DNA from: Symsagittifera roscoffensis
Taxonomy: Eukaryota > Xenacoelomorpha > Acoela > Convolutidae
Assembly: GCF_963678635.1 (NCBI RefSeq)
Contig: NC_087065.1
Span: 5,665,209 to 5,729,208, forward strand
Length of the DNA stretch: 64,000 nucleotides
Reading direction: 5' to 3'
Shown here: positions 32,990-45,050 of the stretch, in pieces
How positions within the stretch are numbered: the stretch's first letter is position 1
Layout of the letters: each line of letters starts with the position of its first letter
The notes under the pieces: generated by a model
The model's database searches: none
What the model was told of the DNA's origin: nothing
The model's input: the letters and a program-made list of their open reading frames with translations, nothing else
Position numbers and translations under genes: made by a program

Positions 32990-34242
32990 ATCGATCAATT
33001 TCCCAGCCAGCCAACATCCAGATTAACCTTCCCATCATCCCACTTTTTGCTTTCTACTCACCTCAATAACCTCATCATAACACTCCATCCAGCATAGAAT
33101 CAGACACTAATTCCAACACAACAGTGTTTAACACTATCTCGCAATTCAATAACTGCGATATCGAAACACCCGACCAACCGACAAATTTCCCAACGCTGAA
33201 CCCAGGCCATCTGCATTTTCCCAAGCTCCCTTTCAACCTATTAATTCCCAAAACAAAATTGAACCCCTTCCCCCTCCTTTTCCCATTTCAAAAGTTATTC
33301 CCCTCTTACCAGTGAACCATCCGATAACAACGACTCAGAAAACACACAAATACCACACGACTTTGATAACTTAATCACACTGCAACAACAATTACAACAC
33401 CCTCAAACACTAACTATTCACCAACTCTCACAATCTATAATATCATCCAACCCATCAACCCCAACTCCCTCTTCACATTATACACCTTCACAAAACCCGA
33501 ATCCATCATCAACCCCATCCTCCAGTACTCCCAGAGCTTACCAAACCTTTAGGAGAAAATTCCCAAATATTCCAATTCGATCTAACCCAGGAACTTCCAC
33601 AACATTTTTCAATCATTCACTTCACACTAATACCAAAGAATTTCTCCAATATGTCTACCCTTTTTCCCACAACACACATACTTCCATACAGACTCCAATG
33701 ATGAGAAACCCATTTATGTAAACGAGCACGTAATATACCCTACACTTTCATGGACATCAAAAGTGTTTAATAATCCTTTGATAATCCATCACTTTAATAA
33801 TCCACTATCACTGCCTTTATATAACACCCCTTATCACAATGAAGTGTGCAGCACCCAACTCGATCTTCTAACAACAGCACTTACTCCAAAACAATTCAAA
33901 CAGATAGGATACAGAAAATCACTAATCAACTTCACTGCACCTAAAGCTAATGATTATTCTATCGATTATTACGATCATAACATCATACGACCTAACGAAG
34001 ACATCTTTCTAAGCAACGACCCATTTGCTAACCCCCAACTAACAGAAAAATTTTTCATCAAAACCCCATACACCCTCAACAACTTAAATAAAAAATACGC
34101 CAACGTCATTTCAGCAGCACTCCGTGAAATTCATGCTTATGATTCAAACTTTAACAAAGTTAACCACTTCTCACTAACCTTTCATTTCCTCACACCCAAA
34201 GAACGTGATTTGCACTGCACACGATTTCATGTTAAGAAGTAA
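32990..34242 (+). pseudogene. Extra 3' ORF of the errantivirus-like relic
   Basis: Ser/Thr/Pro/Asn-rich text (about 33,318-33,700) joins by a frameshift at about 33,719 to an open frame at 33,763-34,242. That frame ends in a more structured segment, LTFHFLTPKERDLHC followed by TRFHVKK. It has no hydrophobic anchor and no domain I can name. It lies after the envelope-like gene on the same strand, so it may be an accessory gene of the element. Confidence 0.45.
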
Positions 34243-36009
34243 ACAAAGACACACGTACACTTACTATCAGTTCATTCAACACCATTAGACTCTCAATACA
34301 CCAGCACGAAAACCTCACCATAGATATCAAAACATTAACTCTAATTTTACATCACCATTTTTTCTTAACTGCACCTATTGTATTAAAGACACTAACTTAT
34401 AGGCAACCTCCGAAATTACGATCCCATCACCTAGATGTATATCTTCTGTCCCCCAACCAAACTCCTAAATGTAGACGAATCTAGCCAACTAATCGTCCCT
34501 CATGAATTCCTCCAGCCCGTTGAAATCCCAATCCTAGAATTCATATATAACACTCGCTACAATCATAAATTCTTTAACCTTATTAAAAACTCACCGTATG
34601 AACTATAACACAGCAGTGAAGAGCACAACATCATCAAAGCACTCGAAATGCTTTGTCCACTTCTGCAAACTAAACACATCATTCGTTTGCTAGCTATACT
34701 TTTAACCTCATCTGATATCATCCACGACATTTTCCCCCGCTTCTTCACCGACGATTAGGTAATATGAAATCAATAATTTACTAATAAATTGGAACAATAC
34801 TAACCATTCTTCTTAAATGTTTTCTTTTTTTTTCATAGGCACAATCATCAATCATCTACAAAAACAAAAAAGCAGAGTAAAAAAAGAGAAATTTTTCATC
34901 AATTCATAAATTTCTAATAACCTATTCAATATTTGAAGCAATAAATTTATCTCGTACAGAGCAGTAACTTGATAAATAAATTCTTTTACCCAAAGCAGTA
35001 AATATCTATACAAATGAAAATAAATTAATATTTTTAACCCCCAAATCAAGCAGTAAATTTTATAGTTTTAAAAGTAGTAAATTACTAAAAATTGATCATA
35101 AATTGCAAATAACAGTACTAATTTTTTCAAAGAGGCTTCTTTATATTCACTCGCCCACAAATTCTATCCACAATCGCACAGCTTGCCCACGAAGAATTGT
35201 TTAAAATAATGAATTTAAGTTTTAACTTTCACTGATAACAACTCTAACAAGTTTTAACACGTTTCAAACTTTCCTTTAACCCGGTTGGAAAGAAATTATA
35301 TAATAATCCAAACTAACCAACGCAAGCTTACTAAACACCACAAGCCACAACCCAACAGTAGGTCTAAGGAAAGAAAACCCACGGTACCCAAACTGGATTA
35401 ACACCAGCTTAGAACTGGATAAATTAGTCTTTTGAAGACTACTTTTAAGCCTGAACACAAAAGAACCAAACACCAAGAAGTCCAAAGAAAAACCCAAAAC
35501 AAACCATTTGATTTTTGAGAAAAAGACATAACTGAGACAACAAAAGAAAACACCAGTATTATAAAAATAGCTTGAAAGGTTGAACTAAAACAGGACCCTC
35601 CAAAAAGAGAGCATGAAAATATACCCTCACTTCTGGCCTAACCCACCAGAAGAGGACGTCCTGAGCATGCTCTATAGCCGGCCTCACTCACCGTGCTACA
35701 TCCACGCTTTGTGACACCCACGACTCTATTTTTGACGGGAGTTACTGAAGTGTGAGTAGCTCTTAAAAATAACCGAACTAAATAGTATCGCTTTTGAGAT
35801 AAAAACTAATACAAGATCATGACTAAAAATCAAGATTAACAAAAATTTATATATGGAAATAATATAATGCAACATATATAGCAGATATGATAAGATATAG
35901 CCGGCCGAAGATAAGATAGCGTGACGAGCAGACGGTGTACCTTATCTGAAATTACTCCATGAGTATAGTAACCAATACATAACTCAGCATTTATAATTGA
36001 AAAAAATCA
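34243..36009. other. Unassigned stretch after the retroelement
   Basis: No gene is supported. Up to about 35,560 the text is A-rich with short related words (aataaattta, cagtaaa). A less AT-rich patch at 35,590-35,760 and the words tagccggcc and agataagatagcgtg at 35,890-35,940 stand out. Part of it could be a 3' LTR of the element, but no matching 5' copy is present to test this. Confidence 0.4.
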
Positions 36010-37435
36010 GAAACACTTTAACAAGGCAATGAATGCCACCAATGATTGCCACTTTAAAGAGTACATTTCTTGTTTCAAAAATTCAACAATTTTTTTCCCA
36101 GGGCTTAAAAAGTGTTCTTTCAGCTTGTTTAGGCAATTTGTTTTTTTTTATTTATAAAAAGACCGTTATCAACAGCTGTTTATCAAGTGCAATCAAAACG
36201 CTAAGCTGAAAACTGTTATCTTATTGTTGTTGATCTGAAATGAAAATTGTTTCTAAACAGAAATATAGTTGTTTGTACACCAGTTTTAACAATTATTGAT
36301 ATAATTCGAGCAAAGCATGCTGTCGGGGAACCACTCTACGGCTGAAACATAATTTAGAAAATTGCAGACGAATTTCAACAAAAGCTAAAGATTTTGGGAC
36401 TTCAATTTTTGCGACTTCGAATCTGTTTCATTTAGCCTTTGTAAACTTTATACAACTTATTTGGTTACATGATGATCAGATCGATTGTCAGCGGTTTTTC
36501 ATAAGGTGCAATTGAGACAATAAGCTTGAAGTCATCCAGAATTTGTTGTCCAACTTATGTTGAAAAATCAACCTAATACAATTTGAGACAACTTGTTGAC
36601 AAGTTTTGAGGAGACTTCGCTTAATAAACTGAGGCTATAGGGCCAATAATGTAATAAAGTAAGTAAGTTGTCAGTCGGTTTAGTAAAGCAAAAAGAAGCA
36701 TTTTTAGCAGGAAAGTCTAACAGGAAAAGTCGATCATGCGTTTGGTATTGCTTTTTTTCATTAACTTTTCACTCTAGACCTAGAGCTTTCATTACATGTT
36801 GAACTGGAGTGCTCCTTTTTTTCCTTGAATCAAAAAAGTATAACATGAAATAAAAAATAGACGTTCATTTTTTTAGTGCCTAAAATAGGCGTCTTGAAAA
36901 ACGATGGTACGCATCTGACAAACATCGCAGACTTCAGACAGCCGTAAGCGTTTTTTTTGCCAAAACAAATCATTGTCCCTTTTACTACAGTGTTTTATGC
37001 CACTAATTCTGAAATTTTAAATTTTTTTGTTTGATCATGTGTCGTATTTTCAACTGTCAAAGTGTTCTCTCACACCAATTTTCACTAGAAATCTTGTCTT
37101 CCAATCAGTCAAAACAAGACATCTGAGACTTTTACTGTGTTGAGATTTTAAAAATTTTAGGAAAGGATTTTTTTCATTATAATGCTTATTTAGATTTGAT
37201 TCTAATTTCCACTTGAATTCAGAATTGTATGAAACCGATTGATTTTGTCTAGATTGAGGCAATTTTGGTAACAATCTACTACATTCTCTATTCTCCAAAT
37301 AAGAAAATGTTTCTAATAATCCAGTGGCTTACATTGTCAATGGATTAAATCATCATAAAGCACAAATATCGAACAAGTTTTACCTGTCACGGATATTGTT
37401 TTGAAGAATATCCGGAAGCATTTGATATGTAACCG

Positions 37436-38130
37436 TTCACTGATAGAGCAAATTGCTTAGGATCAGGGATAACTTTTTCACTTTATGGCAGGCTTGCCTT
37501 TTATTTGTTCACTCGTGAAAATTTATTACTACCAAAAACCAAAGTTCGAATTAAACTAGACCTTGATTTAACATGTTGTCTGATAATCCACATGTTAGAC
37601 TGAAATTTAATGATTAATCGCTATTTACTAGAAGAACTTTAGTAGCTGAACCTAAACATCAAAACTTGCAATGGAACTTGGAAAGGGAACGTGCTCATCA
37701 TAATTACCTGGATACTATCGCAAGAACCTTTATCATTCCATCTCGTCAGAACCAGTTTATTCATGGAAAACGTTTCAATAACGCACCTATTAGATCAATA
37801 GCCCCTATTAGATTTCAATAACGCCCCTAAAATTCAGCTGTTGCGTGATCTTTTCATAAAAATCCTTACAACTATCAGCAAATTCAATTGAGAGATTTTA
37901 GAATTATTCGGGTTGGAACAGCAATTATTTCTTTAGATACAACCTCGCCTTGTCGCCCATCTGTTAATACAATGAAAGCAATGCAGTTTAACGAAGACTT
38001 TCCAGCTCTTCCTAAACAGGACTTACTGGAGAAAGAGAGTAGCTGAGATTAGAAATGTTTTTCCAATTTCCTTCGGAGCAAGTAACAATTGTGATTGCCT
38101 TCGGAAAAGACTACCAAAAACATTCAAATT
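37436..38130 (+). pseudogene. F54H12.2-like (virus-like) gene, copy 2, broken
   Basis: Same family and order as 19,110-19,810. Here the middle reads NYLDTIARTFIIPSRQNQF followed by IHGKRFNNAP, without the poly-A expansion seen in copy 1. A small local duplication (cccctattag, about 37,785-37,830) and other indels break the frame before the H-x-N-P-Y-N-Y-Q segment. The two copies carry different lesions, so the ancestral gene was intact, or closer to intact, when the block duplicated. Confidence 0.65.
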
Positions 38131-38251
38131 GAAAAAATCGGAACAGTCTCTAAAAACTTTTAATTTTTTTTTGAGTTTTCAGGTTCCTATAAAAACATTG
38201 TACATTTTTCATCGTTTTCGTTTCTGTACTTTCTTTTTTGTTTTTCTTCAG

Positions 38252-38568
38252 ATCTAATTCTCCAGAAACAGTAGACAATGAAAGCTTTTTAATTGAAAAT
38301 CCGAGAAAATTCTTCAACCTAGACTGTAGTAGAGTGCTCAAAAATCTTTTTCAATTTCATAATACTTGTGTATTGGACTTTGTTGATTCAATACCTAAAT
38401 GCGTGTAAGTCATTCATCTTACTTTTTCGTCCCAAAATGCACTATCAAGTTATCAATTTCTTTGTTTTTAGATATTATCCAAGAAAGATGGTTGAAAGAA
38501 TGATTGAAAGTTTCTGGCTCAGTTGCAAGTACATGGGATCTAACCCCACTGATAAAGTACCCCACTAG
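38252..38568 (+). CDS. Gene E copy 2: last two exons of an unknown spliced gene
   Basis: Exon 38,252-38,404 follows a strong acceptor (TTTTTCTTCAG) and ends at GTAAGT. The intron is 38,405-38,471 (67 bp, ends TTTTTAG). Exon 38,472-38,568 closes with TAG. The frame stays open across the junction. The product is acidic at first (SPETVDNESF), then basic and aromatic (PRKMVERMIESFWLS), ending in SNPTDKVPH. The upstream exon is not identified. It could be the 3' end of the F54H12.2-like gene, which lies just before it on the same strand, or a separate gene. No known domain is seen. Confidence 0.45.
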
Positions 38569-40767
38569 CAAAGTACTTTTTTTGCAATCATCAACTCAGC
38601 TCCAAGCAGTGATAGCGGAATTTAGTGGATCCAGTTAGCTCAATTGGACAAAACTCACTACTTTGCAGGTTCTTTGGGACGAAAGAGAATGACCTATTTC
38701 TTTTTAACAAAAAAATATTGACGAATGGTTCCCCGAAAACTACAAAAAATTGATCATTTGTGTGGATTCCACGCAATTTATTCAGCTTTTTTTTCTTTTT
38801 AAATTCTTCCAGAAGAACTTGAAAATTATCAGTGATGTTATTGTTTTGAATTTGATAGTACTTTTTTTTGAAAGTGCATTTTTTGTAAGTGTAAACTTTT
38901 GCAGTACGTTTAATATACAATGTAGTGAATTGTTTATTTAATGAAGTAATTCAACTCTTTGAATTCCTTAATTTTTCATGAAAAAGCATCTTAGCAACTA
39001 ACTTTTTGGTGAAATACACGAGAATGATTATGGAATATGGATCTTCTAGTCCACCAATTGAAAGAATTAACGATAGAAAAGATAAATTTACGAAAATCGT
39101 AATCAACTTCTGGTAAAAGATATAATCTTCCTAAAAATTTATTCCTAGGAAGATTTCCTGAAAAAGATAGAAAAATTATTATACAAGGTTTTAGTCACAA
39201 ACATATTTACGATACTATCTTTCTCAGTGTAAACTTTTACCGGGGCAGAGCAAATGACCAAAATGGATGATAATTTCATTGGAAAACAAAAATGGATGAT
39301 TTAAAAAAAATTTCTTCAGTTTATGGTCCCATACTCTAAATTGAAACTTCAGTTTAGAAACTTACCATCTGAGGTTTACCAACCAACTTTTTTTTTCTTC
39401 GATTTTCAAGATAAAATTGTTTTTTTTTCAAGACAAAAATGTTTTTGCAAGTGAAACTTGAAAAAAATATTCAAAGAAATTTTCTGAAACTACCATCTGA
39501 AACTAACCAGACCGAAGTTTTGCAAGAAAACCCTCACTGTCTCAGATCGAAGGAGCTAGTTAAGAAAAGCATGCATTGTCAAACTCGAGCTCCAAAAATT
39601 TTCGGCGCCCAAATCTTTTTAAAAATTAACATCTTACCATATCAAACCTCATATCTTAAACAATAGCAAAACTTATCCTATTACATTGAACGTCTATAAC
39701 TATTGTGTAGAGAAATCTATACACTATGTTAATACATGTAAATTTCGGTTGCCGAAAATTTTTTCTGGAACTTACCATCTTACTCTGAGAAAGATAGAAA
39801 AACTGTCATACAAAAATGTTGGTCACAAAAAGATTTATGATACTTAACTCTCTCAATCTAAACTTTTGCGGGGACAAATCAAATGACAAACTTGGTTGAA
39901 AAATTTTTGGAAAAATTCAAAAAATTAAAAGAATTTCTGAAAGGTTAAAAACAATAGTAAAACCTATAAACTATCTTAATACATAGGAAATCTATTCCCT
40001 ATCTTATTACATAGCTTGGAGACCCGATGTTCTATTCCCTATAATAATAGATCTGGGTCTCCAATCAACAACCCCTCACTCTCGCACGAATTATTCTAGT
40101 AAGGCCACAATTTCTAACAAACGGTAAACCTTTTACCTTTTTAAAATTTTGTGACCAAGCTGGGCTCATACCCCAAGTTTTTCTTCTCCACTAATTTCAA
40201 GGGTACCGAAAAAATAATTTTTACTCTCGCGCTCAGACGCCTGAAAACAGGATTAATTTTCTCCCACGGCGCTCTCTCAAAAGATTTTTTTAGTAAAAAG
40301 AGTTCTTCATTTGCAATTGTGTACGTGTGATGACTTGGAAACAGTTGATTAAAAAATTTTGATTAGTTTTATTATAAACATTAGCCAAATTTATCGCATG
40401 TTAGCACGCACTAACACTGTTCTTGGTTCAGTACTGGCAAAATAACATTATTTGTCCAAATGCCACTTTCCCGAACTTTTCAAACTGCAAGGCTTGTGTG
40501 AGGTGCTGTTGCGTAAATTAAAAGAGCCAAATTGACAAACTGAAGAGGGCGCTATAGTTTTTGATATTGAGCTGGGGCCGCTATAGTGGAAAACATAAAC
40601 CGACAAACTGTATACACGTGTTGACCTTCATACAGCGACAAAGCTCATCATACAGTTCCATACATCAAGTGTATGGAAAATTGCTTGTCATACATTTTTC
40701 GTACCAGTTCGAAAAATGGTAGAAAAAAATAGAAACTAATTTCTGCGGCTGTTTGATTCTGATAAAA
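38569..40767. other. AT-rich duplicated stretch without a clear gene
   Basis: Counterpart of 20,236-22,440. The plus-strand frame that is open in copy 1 is interrupted here by an extra A near 38,710, and the minus-strand frame 38,920-38,591 is open only in this copy. Neither shows conservation of reading frame, so I call no gene. Confidence 0.45.
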
Positions 40768-42450
40768 CAGCCTGGTGATGAAAAAATCGAGGAATTTGGT
40801 TTAAAAAAAAGCTTATCATACAATTTCTATATCTGGAAACTGTTTGACTGGAATTTTTTTAATGGCGACACAAGAGTTTTTCCAAGTATATTTGAAATAA
40901 TCACAAATTTTTTTGTTTTTTGTACTCTAATAAACATTTTTAAAAAAGTTTTGCAACCGAATTCGTTTTTTGTGAGCAAAACGTAGCGTCGTGCAAAACG
41001 TATCACTAATGTTAGATTTTTTCCTTAGAGTTGTCTTTCACAAGGTATATAGCGAAAGTAACAATTTGTTAATGTTTGGCATTCTTTTTCAACCATGATT
41101 ATTTTTAACATTTGATTTTTTAGATGATCAGTTATTGATTGAGGCATTTATAAGCAGGCCATTTTTAGGAAATAGAAAATTTCAGCCATTTTTCAAAAAA
41201 GTTATTAGGCAAAGGGGAAAAAAAGTCAACATTAGTGTCTCCAGAACTACCTTAAGTACACAAAAAAATAAAATTGCCTGAAAAAAAGTTTTCTAAAGGT
41301 TTTATTACGAGGTCAAACTGTGCATTCTCTGCATTGTAAGCGGAATCCGCAACAGGCTAAAATCAGATTTGTCGCGGAATCCGCAACATTGCTACTTTTC
41401 TTTGATCTCCTATGCTGTCTTGGATTTAACAATTACCTAAATCATTGTACCGCTCAAAATCGCTCCAATTAAAGGCGAAATTGCGGAATCCGCAACAGTA
41501 TTTGCGGAATCCAGGACAGTTTGTGGAATCCACAAATAAATGACAAAACATTTGTATCGTAAAATTGAGCTGTTGCGGAATGGCGTAAAATTGCGCTGTG
41601 GCGTAAAACAGCCTGGTGATGAAAAAATCGAGGAATTTGCTTTAAAAAAAAAGCTTATCATACAACTTCTATATCTGGAAACTGTTTGACTAAAAATTTT
41701 TTAATGGCGACACAAAAGTTTTTCTTTGTACATTATAAATAATCATAAATTTTTTTTGTTTTTTGTACACGAACAAACATTTTTGAAACTATTTTGAAGC
41801 CGAATTTGATTTTTTTTGAGCATAACGTAGTCCTCGTGCAAAACTAAGTCCACTAAAGTTAGATTGTTTCCTTAGAGTTGTCTTTCACAAATTATATAAC
41901 GAAAGTAACAATTTTTCAATGTTTGGCATTCTTTTTAAACGATGATTATTTTCAAAATTTGATTTTTTAAATTATCAATTTTTGATTGAGGCATACAAAA
42001 GCATGCCAATTTTAGGAAATAGAAAATTTCAGCCATTTTTTAAAAAAATTATAAGGCAAAGAGGAAAAAAATTCAACATTAGTGTATCCAGGACTACGTT
42101 AAGTACACAAAAGAAAATAAAATTGCCCGAAAAAAAAAGTTTTTTAAATGTTTCATTACGAGACCAAACTGAGCATTCTCTGCATTTTAAGCGGAATCCA
42201 TACAGGCCAAAATCAGATTTGTCGCGGAATCCTCAACATTGCTACTTTTCTTTGATCTCTTATGCTGTTTTGGATTTCACAAACAAGTCCCTAAACCATT
42301 GTACCGCTCAAAATCGCTCCAATTATAGGTGAAATTGCGGAATCCTCAACAGTTATTGCGGAATCCAGAACAGTTTGTTGAATCCACAAATAAATGACGG
42401 AATATTTGTATCGTTAAATTGAGCTGTTGCGGAATCCGCAACTGTAAATG
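40768..42450. repeat. Internal tandem duplication (about 840 bp units)
   Basis: The word acagcctggtgatgaaaaaa starts unit 1 at about 40,768 and unit 2 at about 41,608. Both run through an AT-rich part, the ttagattttttccttagag-like text and a GGAATCCGC cluster. Copy 1 of the large duplication has this unit only once (from about 22,437), so the tandem event came after the block duplicated. Confidence 0.8.
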
Positions 42451-43254
42451 GAATCCGTAAATTATCAGTGGAATCCGCAAATTATAAGTGGAATCCGCAA
42501 ATTGTAAGTCGAATCCGCAATATGTAAGTGGATTCCGCATTTTGTTTGCGGATTCCATTTTTATATAAGTTTATATGTAGTAACGTTTTAATTTATATCT
42601 TTTATTTACTACAGGTGTTCACCAAAAACGGTTCACCAACAATACATGACATCTAAGAGTCTCAATTCGATCGCAACTTCGATCTCACCAACTTCGTCAC
42701 CAACATCGATCTCAATTCCCGTAACCCAACTTCGTTCCCAATTCCTGTAACCCATTTTCAATCCCAATTCCTCTCATCTATCTCAATTCCTGCTAAAGGA
42801 ACAAATTGAACAAACTTATGAAGTAGACTCGCATTTAAATTAATCAGTTCTTTTCAATCAATTAAATCAATCAAAATAATTGAGTTGTTTTCCAATATAG
42901 TTTGATAAGGCAAAATTTTTGGGAACATATTTTTGTTTTTGCAATAAACCACTTATTTTAGCTGTAGTTGTTCAAGTTTTGTTAATTTTTTTATCTGAAA
43001 CGGGTTTACTCAAAGTAGTTGTTCCTAATAGATAATTTACTCTCTATGAGCAAATTACACCAAATAGATAGTTTACTCTTTATGGGCAACTTTGACGGGC
43101 CGGCATATTTTTCAGACCATAACACATACTGCATACAGTGAAAAGAATACAGCAAATTACGGTTAATTTAACGAGATCAAATAACAACAAACAGTCATAA
43201 GAAAACAGTCATGACAACAAACATTATAAACAGTTCAAGTTGTTCATTCCAAGT

Positions 43255-43672
43255 TATAAAAAAATCCTGGGCGGAATCGGCCATATTATGTCTAAATACT
43301 TCTCGGTAGTTATCTACCACGGCATGCCTTTATTTGGCATCAGAATGTGCTCATGAGGAAATCTCTGTGTTTGTTGAACTTGAGAGGTTTGATCAGATTG
43401 TCTAGCTCACGTTTGTTTCTTGCTGGCAACAAATCCCATTTTACCCCAGCACAGAATCCCAAGTTGATGGCATCCAAAAGGTCCTGAGGTTATACTGCCC
43501 AAATATTTAGCAGCACACTGTGTGGATGATAAACCAAGGAGGGCCTTTCTGGTTACTGGTGTAGCTTGAACCAATATGAAAGTTTGCCCTGTTTTTTTCC
43601 GCATCAAGCCAACGCACCTCTTTTTGCCGAAAAAGTCGCAAAAATTGGGCTATTTGGGTGAGTAGTATCATT
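43255..43672. other. 418-bp insertion specific to copy 2
   Basis: In copy 1 the text ttcattccaag continues directly into tcagattgcagctaaaatt. Here about 418 bp of less AT-rich sequence intervenes. It contains a 67-codon minus-strand frame (43,607-43,407) that I do not recognise. No inverted ends are evident. Confidence 0.65.
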
Positions 43673-43759
43673 CAGATCGCAGTTAAAATTGTTTTAAAGC
43701 GAAGCACAAGTGAATAAAGAATAAATCATATTTGTTTTTGGAAATAAACAGCAACATAC

Positions 43760-45050
43760 CAAAAAATCTTCTTCAGCAAGCTCCGACAGTACAGAAGGCA
43801 TTCTCAGAGTGACATCCGCATTTTCGATGGAATTCATTCCAGCAAGTGCTCGTTTCTTAGAACAATCGAATTTGAAATAATCAACACGAAAACTTTCTCT
43901 GGCGCGCAAGATAGTCGATCCTAGCTAAAATCACAAAATAGAATACGGTGTATAAATAGAATATGGTAAAATAAATACCGATAAAAATAAGAATCAGTTG
44001 CATCCGGAAATGCACTATAATTTTCAGGATGTCAGATGAAATCAATGATCATACAGAATATATGGATAGTTGGATGTGATCAACTAGTAGATTAGTTACA
44101 CATTTGATTAGTTACTTGATAATTTCACCTGTTTTACACCGTTGATGCATGGAGCAAACTTCAAGGGAATGTCACTTTCTGGCAACTCAAAATAATCAAG
44201 GCGACTCAAAATTTCTTCCTGCGGCTTTTCTTTGTCGTTGCTTTTATGGCCTTGGGCTTTGAGGCTTTTTGTTTGGGTCTAGATTTCTCAGCATCCGTAA
44301 TCATGATTTTTCTGAAATCGTCTGGCAGTGATTCTCCAGCGACTCGTTTCCTTGAATCGCCTTGTGACTCGTTTCTCAACTCAGAGTACCTAACGTATAA
44401 ACTGCCACTGCATGATGGTACATTCCCCGCAGTATCCTGGGTTTGTCAACCAAACGAACCGTGCACTGGGACACGAAAGGGTCGTTGATGATGACAATCC
44501 CTTTTTTGCAAATCCCTTTTTTGACACTCCCAGCATGTTCAAAAAAGACCATCGAGTCACTGTGCAGCCGTCTGGGGTTAAACGATATTTTATCTTTTCT
44601 CGAAATCCGCCTTCTGCTGATGACACAAGTATCATTGTATTTGTGGACTTTTCTTATATTCCATGCTGTTGCGTTTTCTTTTCTGTCTTCTGGAACCCTG
44701 AAGATGGCATTTCCCGGAAAATCAGGCCAGTTAATCTTTACGCACCAATCGCTGATGAATGATAAAATTACAGCACTTTCCCAGATGGAAGTGACGGCAT
44801 CGAGGACTTTTACTTTTTCGGTTAGCATGATGACAAGATTAAAAGACTCTAAAATATGACTGAGCTGAGAAGCAAATGAATGATTGAAATGAAATGACCC
44901 TTGGTTCAAGAATTGACTAATGATAGTTTCCCTGATAATGACGGCTTTACTGATAAGAGGACAACCCAGAAAATTCAGTACTTCTATTTTTAATATCTCC
45001 ATTAACTGAAGCTCGAGGACAGTTACAATATTGTCAAAATTTAATCGCAA
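43760..45050 (-). CDS. Gene D copy 2 (spliced, unknown function), better preserved
   Basis: Minus-strand gene. The long exon runs from about 45,050 to 44,129 and is open for 224 codons from 45,050. An indel near 44,430 then shifts the frame relative to copy 1. The donor is CAG|GTGAAA, the intron 43,921-44,128 (208 bp), and the next exon 43,760-43,920 (161 bp) ends at GTATGT. The early product has a segment with SQLSHILESFNLVIML, then AVTSIWESAV and ENATAWNIRKVHKYNDTCVI. The later part is basic (Lys/Arg-rich before residue about 300), suggesting nuclear location. No catalytic motif is recognised. Further exons probably lie below 43,760. Confidence 0.55.

Larger units (their letters stand above)
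25485..34242 (+). mobile_element. Errantivirus-like LTR element relic lacking integrase
   Basis: Plus-strand coding remains in retroelement order: gag (25,485-28,650), protease (about 29,100), reverse transcriptase (30,190-30,880), RNase H (31,020-31,410), an envelope-like gene (31,715-32,746) and a further ORF (about 32,990-34,242). Frames are broken by many stops and indels. Between the end of RNase H and the envelope-like frame only about 300 bp remain, so integrase is absent. I could not identify an LTR at either end; the 5' border lies next to the start of gene D. An animal endogenous retroelement, described here as a dead copy. Confidence 0.8.

Noticed and set aside
25485-34242. Calling the element a complete provirus
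   Set aside because: No integrase, no recognisable LTR pair, stops in RT and protease flanks, and a lost RNase H catalytic residue.
34243-36009. Possible 3' LTR of the errantivirus-like relic
   Set aside because: No second copy of this sequence occurs at the 5' border or elsewhere in the window, so an LTR cannot be demonstrated.
43407-43607. 67-codon minus frame in the 418-bp insertion as a gene
   Set aside because: No recognisable domain, no second copy, and no splice or promoter evidence; only the insertion itself is supported.
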